DNA of 6,701 bases from the NCBI GenBank assembly GCA_002389385.1, contig DGOK01000078.1, forward strand, positions 1 through 6,701, read 5' to 3'. Under the pieces are notes generated by a model. That model did no database searches. It worked only from the letters and a program-made list of their open reading frames with translations, and had not been told where the DNA came from. Source of the stretch: Rhodospirillaceae bacterium UBA4468 (GTDB taxonomy: Bacteria > Pseudomonadota > Alphaproteobacteria > Rhodospirillales > Casp-alpha2). Shown here in pieces: positions 1 through 6,489 of this stretch (its first letter is position 1; each line of letters begins with the position of its first letter). Made by a program: the position numbers and the translations under genes.

Positions 1-1516
1 TACGATCGACCCCAAGGCAATCACCCTGTTGACGTTCGAAGCTTATAAAGACGTCTCACATTTACTTCGCCCAGGTCACTTACAGCAGTTGCGCAATATT
101 CTCGATGATCCCGATGCGTCAGATAACGATCGCTTCGTTGCGTTTGATCTTTTGAAGAACGCCAATATCTCAGCCGGTGGCATTCTGCCTATGTGTCAGG
201 ACACCGGCACCGCGATTGTTATGGGAAAAAAGGGTCAACAAATCTGGACCGGTGGCGGCGATGAAGCTGCGATCTCGGAAGGTGTGCTCAAGACCTATAC
301 CGAGACCAACCTGCGCTATTCGCAAGTATCCCCGTCCGATATGTTTGCCGAGGTAAACACGGGCAACAACCTTCCAGCCCAAATCGATCTGTATGCCGAC
401 GAAGGCGATGCTTACAAATTTCTGTTCATCGCCAAAGGCGGTGGGTCTGCAAACAAGACATTCCTTTATCAGGAAACCAAGGCGCTCTTGAACGAGAAAC
501 GCCTGACCGAGTTCGTCGATGAGAAAATCCGCACACTTGGAACAGCCGCATGTCCGCCGTATCACCTCTCCATCGTTATTGGCGGCACGTCTGCTGAACA
601 AACACTCAAGACCGTGAAACTCGGTTCATGCAAATACTTGGACGAGCTACCGACACATGGTGGATCACACGGACAGGCTTACCGTGACACCGAATGGGAA
701 GACCGCATCCTCAAAATGACCCAGGAAATGGGCATTGGCGCACAATTTGGCGGCAAGTACTTCTGCCACGATGTACGGGTTATTCGCCTACCGCGTCACG
801 GTGCCAGCTGTCCTGTTGGTATCGGTGTGTCGTGCTCGGCGGATCGCCAGATGAAGGGCAAAATCACCAAAGACGGCGTGTTCCTCGAACAGCTTGAGAC
901 GAACCCCGCAAAATATCTGCCAGATATTACCACCGATACGCTAGGTGGTGATGTTGTCGATATTGATCTTCGCAAGCCCATGAAAGACGTTCTCGCTGAG
1001 TTATCAAAGCATCCGGTAAAAACGCGCGTGTCCCTGACGGGCACCTTGATCGTGGCGCGCGATATTGCGCATGCCAAGCTAAAGGAACGTCTGGATGCGG
1101 GCGAAGACTTGCCGCAATATTTTAAAGATCATCCGGTTTATTATGCGGGTCCAGCGAAGACACCTGAAGGTTTTGCATCAGGATCGTTCGGACCGACCAC
1201 AGCCGGTCGTATGGATAGTTATGTTGAGCAGTTCCAGGCTGCTGGCGGCTCCATGGTCATGCTGGCCAAGGGCAATCGCTCAAAAGCTGTGACCGATGCC
1301 TGCAATAGTCATGGCGGATTCTATCTTGGCTCCATCGGCGGCCCGGCCGCACGTCTGGCGCAGGACTGCATCACCAAAGTTGAAGTCGTTGAATACGAAG
1401 AGCTCGGCATGGAAGCGATCTGGAAAATTGAAATCAAGGATTTCCCCGCCTTCATCATCGTTGACGATAAGGGCAATGACTTCTTTGATGCCTTTAAAAA
1501 GCGTGTGCCAAACTGA
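1..1516 (+). CDS. fumA: Class I fumarate hydratase (iron-sulfur, FumA/FumB type), 5' end cut by window
   Basis: This enzyme interconverts fumarate and L-malate in the TCA cycle, using an oxygen-sensitive [4Fe-4S] cluster in the cytoplasm. The frame is open from base 2, giving 504 visible residues. These match E. coli FumA closely by recall, including GTAACPPYH, GAQFGGKYF, RLPRHGASCPVG, KDHPVYYAGPAKTPEG and FPAFIIVDDKGNDFF. The three cysteines expected to hold the cluster lie in CQDTGTA, AACPPYH and GASCPVG, and their spacings (119 and 94 residues) match the family. E. coli FumA has 548 residues, so about 40 N-terminal residues lie upstream. The TTG at 29 is not the start: the preceding codons (DPKAITLL) already align with FumA. 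Class I enzymes can also act on mesaconate or tartrate, so fumarate is the likely but not the only possible substrate. An aldolase-fold gene follows after 129 bases. Confidence 0.95.
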   Translation, partial: TIDPKAITLLTFEAYKDVSHLLRPGHLQQLRNILDDPDASDNDRFVAFDLLKNANISAGGILPMCQDTGTAIVMGKKGQQIWTGGGDEAAISEGVLKTYTETNLRYSQVSPSDMFAEVNTGNNLPAQIDLYADEGDAYKFLFIAKGGGSANKTFLYQETKALLNEKRLTEFVDEKIRTLGTAACPPYHLSIVIGGTSAEQTLKTVKLGSCKYLDELPTHGGSHGQAYRDTEWEDRILKMTQEMGIGAQFGGKYFCHDVRVIRLPRHGASCPVGIGVSCSADRQMKGKITKDGVFLEQLETNPAKYLPDITTDTLGGDVVDIDLRKPMKDVLAELSKHPVKTRVSLTGTLIVARDIAHAKLKERLDAGEDLPQYFKDHPVYYAGPAKTPEGFASGSFGPTTAGRMDSYVEQFQAAGGSMVMLAKGNRSKAVTDACNSHGGFYLGSIGGPAARLAQDCITKVEVVEYEELGMEAIWKIEIKDFPAFIIVDDKGNDFFDAFKKRVPN

Positions 1517-1544
1517 CAAAGGGAACGCCATTCGATATCACCCC

Positions 1545-1584
1545 GTCATCTCCGCGTTCGCAAAGCGGCGATGACAGTGGTTTT
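1545..1584 (+). terminator. Imperfect hairpin after the class I fumarase, possible terminator or dispersed repeat
   Basis: The arms GTCATCTCCGC (1545-1555) and GCGGCGATGAC (1565-1575) pair with a single mismatch around a 9-base loop. A GTGGTTTT stretch follows, with four Ts at 1581-1584. The position, 28 bases after the fumarase stop, fits a Rho-independent terminator, but the T run is short and not adjacent to the stem. The stem also resembles the GTCATCCCCGC-type intergenic repeats common in proteobacterial genomes, so it may be a decayed copy of one. No second copy occurs in this window. Confidence 0.5.
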
Positions 1585-1645
1585 CTATATTAATCTAGGG
1601 TAACCTCCCCACCCTCTCACGAACGTCATATCACGGAGAACACAA

Positions 1646-2422
1646 ATGACCGATGTAAGCATGGCAGATGAAATCAGCCGTATGTCAGCAGCCTTGGCCG
1701 CTGACGAGGCGACCACAGATGCTTTTTCGCTCAGAGAGACGTTGGCAATTGCCTGCCGCATTTTGGGGAACAACGGTCACGGTAGCGGACTTGCCGGGCA
1801 AATGACGGCGCGAGGCGATGACCCCACGACCATGTGGACGCTCCCTTATGGTGTTGGATTCGAAGAAGCCAAAGTATCGGATTACGTTCTGGTTGATAAG
1901 AACTTTGATGTGATTGAAGGCTCTGGCCGACCAAGCCCAGCAAACCGTTTTCATTTACACGTCTATGCAACCCGGCCGGATGTCATGTCTATTGTGCATA
2001 CGCATCCAGTCAATTGCTCAGCACTTGCCATGATCGGTGAGCCACTTCGTGCAGAACACATGGATACGATGTTTTTCTATGAAGACACCGCTTTCCTGCC
2101 GCATTGGCCGGGCGTACCGTTTGGTGACGGGGAAGGCGAAATTATTTCGACAGCCCTTGGTGACAAAAGCGCGATACTGCTCGCCCATCATGGACAACTA
2201 TGCGCCGGTGTAACCGTTGAGGCTGCATGCGTTATGGGTGTTTTCATCGAGCGCGCTGCGGAATTACAACTCAAGGCGATGGCCGTCGGCACTATTCAGT
2301 CTGTAACACCTGAGCTTGGTCAGCAGGCGCATGGCTGGCGTCATGATCCAGGCGGAATCGCAACGACATTCAGATACTTCGCGCGCCAAGCTTTAAAAAC
2401 AGGCGACGACCCCCTTCAATAA
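1646..2422 (+). CDS. Class II aldolase/adducin-fold protein (paralogue 1)
   Basis: This 258-residue protein belongs to the zinc-dependent class II aldolase/adducin family, which includes fuculose-phosphate aldolase, ribulose-phosphate epimerase and methylthioribulose-phosphate dehydratase. Motifs seen are HGSGLAGQMTAR (about 45-56), RPDVMSIVHTHPVNCSALAM (110-129) and LLAHHGQLCAG (178-188). The likely metal ligands are H118, H120 and H182. By hand alignment the position of the catalytic Glu73 of E. coli FucA is occupied by A99 (SPANRFH), so classical aldol cleavage is doubtful. GGAG at 1635-1638, 7 bases before ATG 1646, supports this start. The protein is cytoplasmic, with no signal peptide or membrane segment. 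It lies between two fumarase genes and resembles the gene at 3865-4656 in length and layout while differing widely in sequence. The reaction and substrate are unknown; non-aldolase activities known in this fold remain possible. Confidence 0.85.
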   Translation: MTDVSMADEISRMSAALAADEATTDAFSLRETLAIACRILGNNGHGSGLAGQMTARGDDPTTMWTLPYGVGFEEAKVSDYVLVDKNFDVIEGSGRPSPANRFHLHVYATRPDVMSIVHTHPVNCSALAMIGEPLRAEHMDTMFFYEDTAFLPHWPGVPFGDGEGEIISTALGDKSAILLAHHGQLCAGVTVEAACVMGVFIERAAELQLKAMAVGTIQSVTPELGQQAHGWRHDPGGIATTFRYFARQALKTGDDPLQ

Positions 2423-2450
2423 GAATCTCTACGATCAAAAATTACAACAT

Positions 2451-2454
2451 GAGG
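2451..2454 (+). promoter_or_regulatory. Ribosome binding site that fixes the fumC start at 2461
   Basis: GAGG lies 6 bases before ATG 2461. The earlier in-frame ATG at 2449 overlaps this site and has only AT-rich sequence without a purine-rich element before it. The start at 2461 also gives the usual FumC N-terminus (MSDTRQETDSLGEV). Confidence 0.7.
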
Positions 2455-2460
2455 CCACAT

Positions 2461-3852
2461 ATGTCAGATACGCGCCAAGAAACCGATAGCCTCGGTGAAG
2501 TTACCGTCCCAGCAGATAAGTATTGGGGTGCGCAGACAGAACGCTCACGTCTCAACTTTCCTATTGGTGATGCGCGCGAACGCATGCCAATTGAATTGAT
2601 CCGTGCATTTGCCATTCAAAAAGAAGCTGCCGCACGGACCAACATCGCCCTTAAAGTTTTGGACGAGAAAATCGGCACTGCGATTACGTCTGCCGCTGCT
2701 GAAGTATCTGATGGCGCGCTTGATGATCATTTCCCGTTGGTGATTTGGCAGACCGGATCTGGCACCCAAACCAACATGAACCTGAACGAGGTGATTGCGA
2801 ACCGGGCCATTGAATTGATGGGCGGCAAAATTGGCTCGAAAACGCCGGTGCATCCAAATGATCATGTGAATATGTCGCAGTCATCAAATGATAGCTTTCC
2901 AACCGCGATGCATATCGCATTAGCCTTGGAAACCACCGAACGCTTGATGCCCGCACTCGATGGATTGGCGAAAAGCCTTGCCGCCAAGCAAGAGCAATTT
3001 AAAGACATCGTCAAAATCGGCCGCACCCATTTACAAGACGCCACGCCGATAACACTGGGTCAGGAGTTTTCCGCCCAAGCACACATGTCCTTGGAAAATA
3101 TTGAACGGCTCAAGAAATCCCTTAATCAGATTTATGAATTGGCTCAAGGTGGGACCGCCGTCGGTACAGGGCTCAATGCCCCGGAAGGCTTTGATACGTT
3201 ATTTGCCGAAGAAGTCGCCAGCATCACGGGCCTACCGTTCCGCACCTGCCCTAACAAGTTTTATGCTCTGGCATCCGAAGATGCGCTGGTGAACTTGTCT
3301 GGTAAGCTCAACACTATCGCCGCATCGGTGATGAAGATTGCCAACGATATTCGCTTACTCGGCTCCGGCCCTCGTTCTGGATTGGGTGAATTGATTTTAC
3401 CTGCGAACGAACCTGGCTCATCAATCATGCCCGGCAAAGTTAACCCGACACAGGCCGAAGCTGTCACGCAGGTTGCCGCACAGGTGATGGGCAACCACAC
3501 AACGGTAACCGTTGCTGCGTCCCACGGGCATCTACAACTCAATGTATTCAAGCCGGTGATCGTCGCAGCATGTCTCCGCTCCATTCGACTGTTGGCTGAT
3601 TCGATTGATAGTTTCCGGTTGCGCTGCGTCGACGGCATTGAAGCCGACATCGCCCGTATCAACGAATTAACTGAGCGTTCTTTGATGTTGGTGACCGCTT
3701 TGACGCCTGAAATCGGTTACGACAAATCCGCCGAGATCGCCAAGAAGGCGCATAAAGAAGGTACAACGTTGAAAGAGGCCACCCTCGCATTGGGCTACCT
3801 CGACGAAGCCACATTTGATAAACTGGTTCGACCTGAAACAATGGTCGGTTAA
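2461..3852 (+). CDS. fumC: Class II fumarate hydratase (FumC)
   Basis: This is the iron-independent, oxygen-stable fumarase of the aspartase/fumarase superfamily, normally a cytoplasmic homotetramer interconverting fumarate and L-malate. From ATG 2461 it has 463 residues, against 467 in E. coli FumC. Active-site motifs are intact: TGSGTQTNMNLNEV, HPNDHVNMSQSSNDSFPTAM, GRTHLQDATP with H190 (E. coli H188), and the signature GSSIMPGKVNP with S320, K326 and N328 (E. coli S318, K324, N326). The fumarase/aspartase distinction rests on overall resemblance to FumC, including the HPNDHV second site. It is unrelated in sequence to the class I fumarase upstream, although both catalyse the same reaction. 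Its stop codon lies one base before the AGGAGG of the next gene, which suggests co-transcription and probably translational coupling. No promoter is evident in the 38 bases before it. Confidence 0.96.
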   Translation: MSDTRQETDSLGEVTVPADKYWGAQTERSRLNFPIGDARERMPIELIRAFAIQKEAAARTNIALKVLDEKIGTAITSAAAEVSDGALDDHFPLVIWQTGSGTQTNMNLNEVIANRAIELMGGKIGSKTPVHPNDHVNMSQSSNDSFPTAMHIALALETTERLMPALDGLAKSLAAKQEQFKDIVKIGRTHLQDATPITLGQEFSAQAHMSLENIERLKKSLNQIYELAQGGTAVGTGLNAPEGFDTLFAEEVASITGLPFRTCPNKFYALASEDALVNLSGKLNTIAASVMKIANDIRLLGSGPRSGLGELILPANEPGSSIMPGKVNPTQAEAVTQVAAQVMGNHTTVTVAASHGHLQLNVFKPVIVAACLRSIRLLADSIDSFRLRCVDGIEADIARINELTERSLMLVTALTPEIGYDKSAEIAKKAHKEGTTLKEATLALGYLDEATFDKLVRPETMVG

Positions 3853-3853
3853 C

Positions 3854-3859
3854 AGGAGG
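3854..3859 (+). promoter_or_regulatory. Perfect AGGAGG Shine-Dalgarno before an ATC codon
   Basis: AGGAGG begins one base after the fumC TAA stop. Five bases (CTCCC) separate it from ATC at 3865-3867, which is in frame with the aldolase-fold gene. This is the strongest Shine-Dalgarno in the window, yet no ATG, GTG or TTG lies at a usable distance in that frame. Confidence 0.75.
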
Positions 3860-3864
3860 CTCCC

Positions 3865-4656
3865 ATCGCACACGAACTCACACCTGATGGCGATATCGCT
3901 GTCGACCTTTCAAATAGTCGTCTCGACGATGAGGCAATCCGCGCAGCCCGCGTTGATCTTGCAGCCTGCTTTCGGATGGCCGCGCGGCTTGGGTATCATG
4001 AAGGTATCTGCAATCACTTCTCATGTGTTTTGCCGGGCCGCGATGACCTGTTCCTCGTAAACCCTTACGGACTGGCTTTTAGTGAAATCACAGCATCATC
4101 GCTGATCATCTGTGACTTTAATGGCAACGTGGTCGAAGGTGACGGCGTGCCAGAAGCAACCGCTTTCTATATTCATGCCCGCTTACATCTTCGCCGTCCA
4201 AACGCTCGCGTCGCCCTCCACACGCATATGCCACATGCCACAGCGCTGGCCATGGTTGAAGGTGATCCTTTGGTATGGGCTGGGCAATCTGCGCTTAAGT
4301 TTTATGGACGTACAGCCGTTGATGAAAACTACAATGGACTGGCTCTGGATACCGATGAAGGCGACCGTATCGCCGATACAATGGGCGACAACGACATCGC
4401 ATTTTTAAAGAACCATGGTGTCATGGTGACAGGCCCGACGATCGCAGAAGCCTGGGATGATTTGTATTATCTTGAGCGTGCCTGCGAACTCCAGATGAAG
4501 GCAATGACTACGGGCCGTCCGCTAAAACCGGTCGCGCCGGACATCGCCGCCAAGACAGCCCAACAAATGCGCGTGGGCGACCGTGAAAGTGCTTATCTGC
4601 ATTTGGACAGTATCAAACGTATCCTAACCCGCGAAGAACCCGAATTCGCCACTTGA
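3865..4656 (+). CDS. Class II aldolase/adducin-fold protein (paralogue 2), apparent ATC start
   Basis: This is a second zinc-type class II aldolase/adducin-fold protein. Motifs are GYHEGICNHFS, RPNARVALHTHMPHATALAM and FLKNHGVMVTGPTIAEAW. The likely metal ligands are H119, H121 and H184, with A100 where FucA has its catalytic glutamate. The frame is open from the fumC stop, but the first ATG (3976) falls inside the conserved N-terminal helix (RVDLAACFRMAARLGYHEG), and no GTG or TTG precedes it in frame. Starting at ATC 3865, 5 bases after AGGAGG, gives 263 residues and puts the histidines within two positions of those in paralogue 1 (118, 120, 182). Initiation at ATC is therefore inferred; a lost ATG or a base-call error is the alternative. 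The gene sits between fumC and the SDR gene with short gaps, as in an operon. Substrate is unknown. Confidence 0.8.
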   Translation: MAHELTPDGDIAVDLSNSRLDDEAIRAARVDLAACFRMAARLGYHEGICNHFSCVLPGRDDLFLVNPYGLAFSEITASSLIICDFNGNVVEGDGVPEATAFYIHARLHLRRPNARVALHTHMPHATALAMVEGDPLVWAGQSALKFYGRTAVDENYNGLALDTDEGDRIADTMGDNDIAFLKNHGVMVTGPTIAEAWDDLYYLERACELQMKAMTTGRPLKPVAPDIAAKTAQQMRVGDRESAYLHLDSIKRILTREEPEFAT

Positions 4657-4669
4657 ACAGGAATTTATC

Positions 4670-5407
4670 ATGAGCAAGGTTACCATCGTCACCGGCGGAT
4701 CACGCGGCATTGGCGCTGCTACCGCGAAACTTTTAGCCAGCCACGGCCACGCCGTCTGTGTGAACTATCTTTCAAATGCAGACGCTGCCAGCAAAGTCGT
4801 CAGCGAGATCGAAGCTGCTGGCGGGCGCGCTCTTGCCGTGCAGGCAGATACATCTGTTGAAGCCGATGTCATGCGGATGTTCGAAACTGTCGATAAGGAA
4901 CTCGGCACCCTGACCGGGCTTGTAAATAACGCAGGGACAAACGGGCGACGCACACGCGTCGACGATCTGCGTCCCGATGAAATCTGCGAACTTCTAGATA
5001 TCAATGTACTGGGGTGCATCATCTGTGCCCGCGAAGCCGTAAAACGCATGTCGACAGCGCATGGCGGCAAAGGTGGGGCCATCGTCAACGTCTCAAGCGG
5101 ATCTGCCAATATTGGCAACCCTGGCATTGGCGTGCTCTATGCCACGTCAAAGGGAGCGTTGAACTCGTTCTCAATCGGTCTTGCCCAAGAAGTCGCCGCC
5201 GAGGGTGTCCGCGTGAATATTGTCGCACCGGGGATGACACAAACGGATATGCCGGGCGCAGATCGCATTGCCGCACAAGCGTCTAAAATTCCAATGGGCC
5301 GCGTCGCTGAGCCCATCGAAGTCGCCGAGGCTATTTACTTCTTACTTAGTGACAACGCGAGCTATATCGCTGGCGCCAACATCCGCGTCGGCGGCGGGCG
5401 TTTGTGA
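4670..5407 (+). CDS. Short-chain dehydrogenase/reductase (SDR), NAD(P)-dependent
   Basis: This 245-residue classical SDR is a cytoplasmic NAD(P)-dependent oxidoreductase of an alcohol, ketone or sugar-like substrate. Visible motifs are the cofactor loop TGGSRGIG (8-15), NNAG (86-89), N112, S143 in NVSSGSA, and Y157-ATS-K161, so the catalytic Asn-Ser-Tyr-Lys set is complete. PGMTQTDM follows the active site and the C-terminus ends IAGANIRVGGGRL. Length is normal for the family. The start is supported by AGGA at 4659-4662, 7 bases before ATG, and the gene begins 13 bases after the aldolase-fold gene, consistent with one transcript. It resembles FabG and YgfF-like sugar or alcohol dehydrogenases, but neither motifs nor context decide the substrate. 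It may oxidise or reduce a compound made or used by the neighbouring aldolase-fold enzymes; that link is inference from position only. Confidence 0.9.
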   Translation: MSKVTIVTGGSRGIGAATAKLLASHGHAVCVNYLSNADAASKVVSEIEAAGGRALAVQADTSVEADVMRMFETVDKELGTLTGLVNNAGTNGRRTRVDDLRPDEICELLDINVLGCIICAREAVKRMSTAHGGKGGAIVNVSSGSANIGNPGIGVLYATSKGALNSFSIGLAQEVAAEGVRVNIVAPGMTQTDMPGADRIAAQASKIPMGRVAEPIEVAEAIYFLLSDNASYIAGANIRVGGGRL

Positions 5408-5408
5408 C

Positions 5409-5425
5409 ATAAGATTAAATCTTAT
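5409..5425. repeat. Perfect AT-rich palindrome, candidate operator
   Basis: ATAAGATT (5409-5416) and AATCTTAT (5418-5425) are exact inverted copies around one A. The palindrome begins one base after the SDR stop and ends 4 bases before the -35 element of the promoter at 5430-5458. As RNA it would form only a weak AT-rich six-pair stem without a following T run, so a protein-binding site upstream of the promoter seems more likely than a terminator. No regulator is identified. Confidence 0.45.
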
Positions 5426-5429
5426 TGAT

Positions 5430-5458
5430 TTGACTCGTTGCTGCTTGAAACCTGTAAT
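5430..5458 (+). promoter_or_regulatory. Sigma70-like promoter for the qmcA-nfeD unit
   Basis: TTGACT (5430-5435) and TGTAAT (5453-5458) each match the -35 and -10 consensus at five of six positions and are separated by the ideal 17 bases. Transcription would start near 5465 and leave a leader of about 30 bases before the qmcA ATG. The placement in the 89-base gap between the SDR gene and qmcA supports a separate transcription unit. Confidence 0.65.
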
Positions 5459-5496
5459 GAACTATCATTCACGTGTAATTATGAGGCCCAAAACCA

Positions 5497-6465
5497 ATGC
5501 CCGAAATGTTAAGCCTACTCAGCGGATTTTCTATCTTCGCCGTCGTTGTTCTGATCATGGCTGTGCTTTTGATCTTTCTCGGTGTCAAAGCGGTGCCGCA
5601 AGGTTACGAGTACACAGTTGAACGATTTGGTAAGTTCACCAAGTCGCTCACACCCGGCTTAAACCTCATTGTTCCGGTCATTGATCGCGTCGGGCGTGAG
5701 ATGAACATGATGGAGCAGGTCCTGGACGTGCCGTCACAGGAAATCATTACCCGCGATAATGCGATGGTCACGGTCGATGGCGTCGTCTTCTATCAAGTCC
5801 TCGATGCCGCCCAAGCGGCTTACGAAGTGAACTACCTTGAACACGCCATCCTGAACCTGACGATGACCAACATACGTACAGTCATGGGCTCGATGGACCT
5901 GGATGAATTACTTTCACAGCGCGACGCCATTAACGTCCGCCTTTTGACGGTTGTCGATCAAGCGACAAACCCTTGGGGCGTTAAAGTCACACGGATTGAG
6001 ATTAAGGATATTTCTCCACCTCGTGACCTCGTCGACGCTATGGGACGACAGATGAAAGCTGAACGTGAAAAGCGCGCTAATATTTTGGAAGCTGAAGGCA
6101 AGCGACAGTCTGAAATCCTAAAAGCTGAAGGGCAAAAACAATCACAAATTCTGGAAGCTGAAGGCCGCCGCGAAGCTGCATTCCGAGACGCCGAAGCACG
6201 TGAGCGCGAAGCCGAAGCGGAAGCTAAGGCGACGCAAATGGTCTCTGACGCGATTTCCCAAGGTAATGTCCACGCCGTGAATTACTTTGTCGCTCAGAAA
6301 TATGTCGAAGCCTTGCAAGAAATCGGTACCGCAGATAACGAAAAAGTACTGATCCTTCCATATGAGGCAACCAGCTTACTGGGCTCACTTGCCGGCATTG
6401 GCGAGATTGCCAAGAATGCATTTGGCGGTGAGCAAAAGAAGCAAGGCCCCTGGGAAGACAAATAA
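5497..6465 (+). CDS. qmcA: QmcA-type SPFH (stomatin/prohibitin/flotillin) membrane protein
   Basis: This 322-residue protein matches E. coli QmcA (305 residues) closely by recall. One N-terminal membrane segment (about 11-30) is followed by the SPFH domain, with VPQGYEYTVERFGKF, PGLNLIVPVIDRVGRE, MMEQVLDVPSQEIITRDNA and TNIRTVMGSMDLDELLSQRD. A charged helix of about 187-245 comes next, built on 11-residue repeats of the form AEGxxQSxIL, and then the conserved VNYFVAQKYVEALQEIG. Such proteins form large ring- or cage-like oligomers at the inner membrane, linked to membrane organisation and to control of proteases such as FtsH. GAGG at 5483-5486, 10 bases before ATG 5497, supports the start. 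The NfeD-like gene follows after 24 bases, the usual pairing for this family. The C-terminal tail (GGEQKKQGPWEDK) is charged and poorly conserved. Confidence 0.93.
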   Translation: MPEMLSLLSGFSIFAVVVLIMAVLLIFLGVKAVPQGYEYTVERFGKFTKSLTPGLNLIVPVIDRVGREMNMMEQVLDVPSQEIITRDNAMVTVDGVVFYQVLDAAQAAYEVNYLEHAILNLTMTNIRTVMGSMDLDELLSQRDAINVRLLTVVDQATNPWGVKVTRIEIKDISPPRDLVDAMGRQMKAEREKRANILEAEGKRQSEILKAEGQKQSQILEAEGRREAAFRDAEAREREAEAEAKATQMVSDAISQGNVHAVNYFVAQKYVEALQEIGTADNEKVLILPYEATSLLGSLAGIGEIAKNAFGGEQKKQGPWEDK

Positions 6466-6489
6466 GCACGAAGGCGAAACGGATTTATC

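Noticed and set aside
29..31. TTG as the start codon of the class I fumarase
   Set aside because: The codons before it are open and align with the FumA N-terminal region, and no ribosome site precedes it. The true start lies before the window.
170..601. Minus-strand open frame of 143 codons within the class I fumarase
   Set aside because: It is fully antisense to a strongly conserved gene and shows no recognisable domain or ribosome site. The same applies to minus-strand frames inside fumC (3261-3662) and qmcA (6294-6638).
1596..1616. Small inverted repeat GGGT/ACCC before the first aldolase-fold gene
   Set aside because: Only four base pairs with a long loop, too weak to claim as a structure.
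1576..1634. Promoter for the first aldolase-fold gene (TATATT near 1586)
   Set aside because: No TTGACA-like element lies 16-18 bases upstream: the bases there are AAGCGG, within the hairpin. A promoter may exist, but the sequence does not support one.
2449..2451. ATG 2449 as the fumC start
   Set aside because: No Shine-Dalgarno precedes it, and the GAGG used by ATG 2461 overlaps it. The four extra residues (MRPH) are not typical of FumC.
3976..3978. ATG 3976 as the start of the second aldolase-fold gene
   Set aside because: It lies inside the conserved N-terminal helix, has no ribosome site close upstream, and would leave a 226-residue protein shorter than its paralogue.
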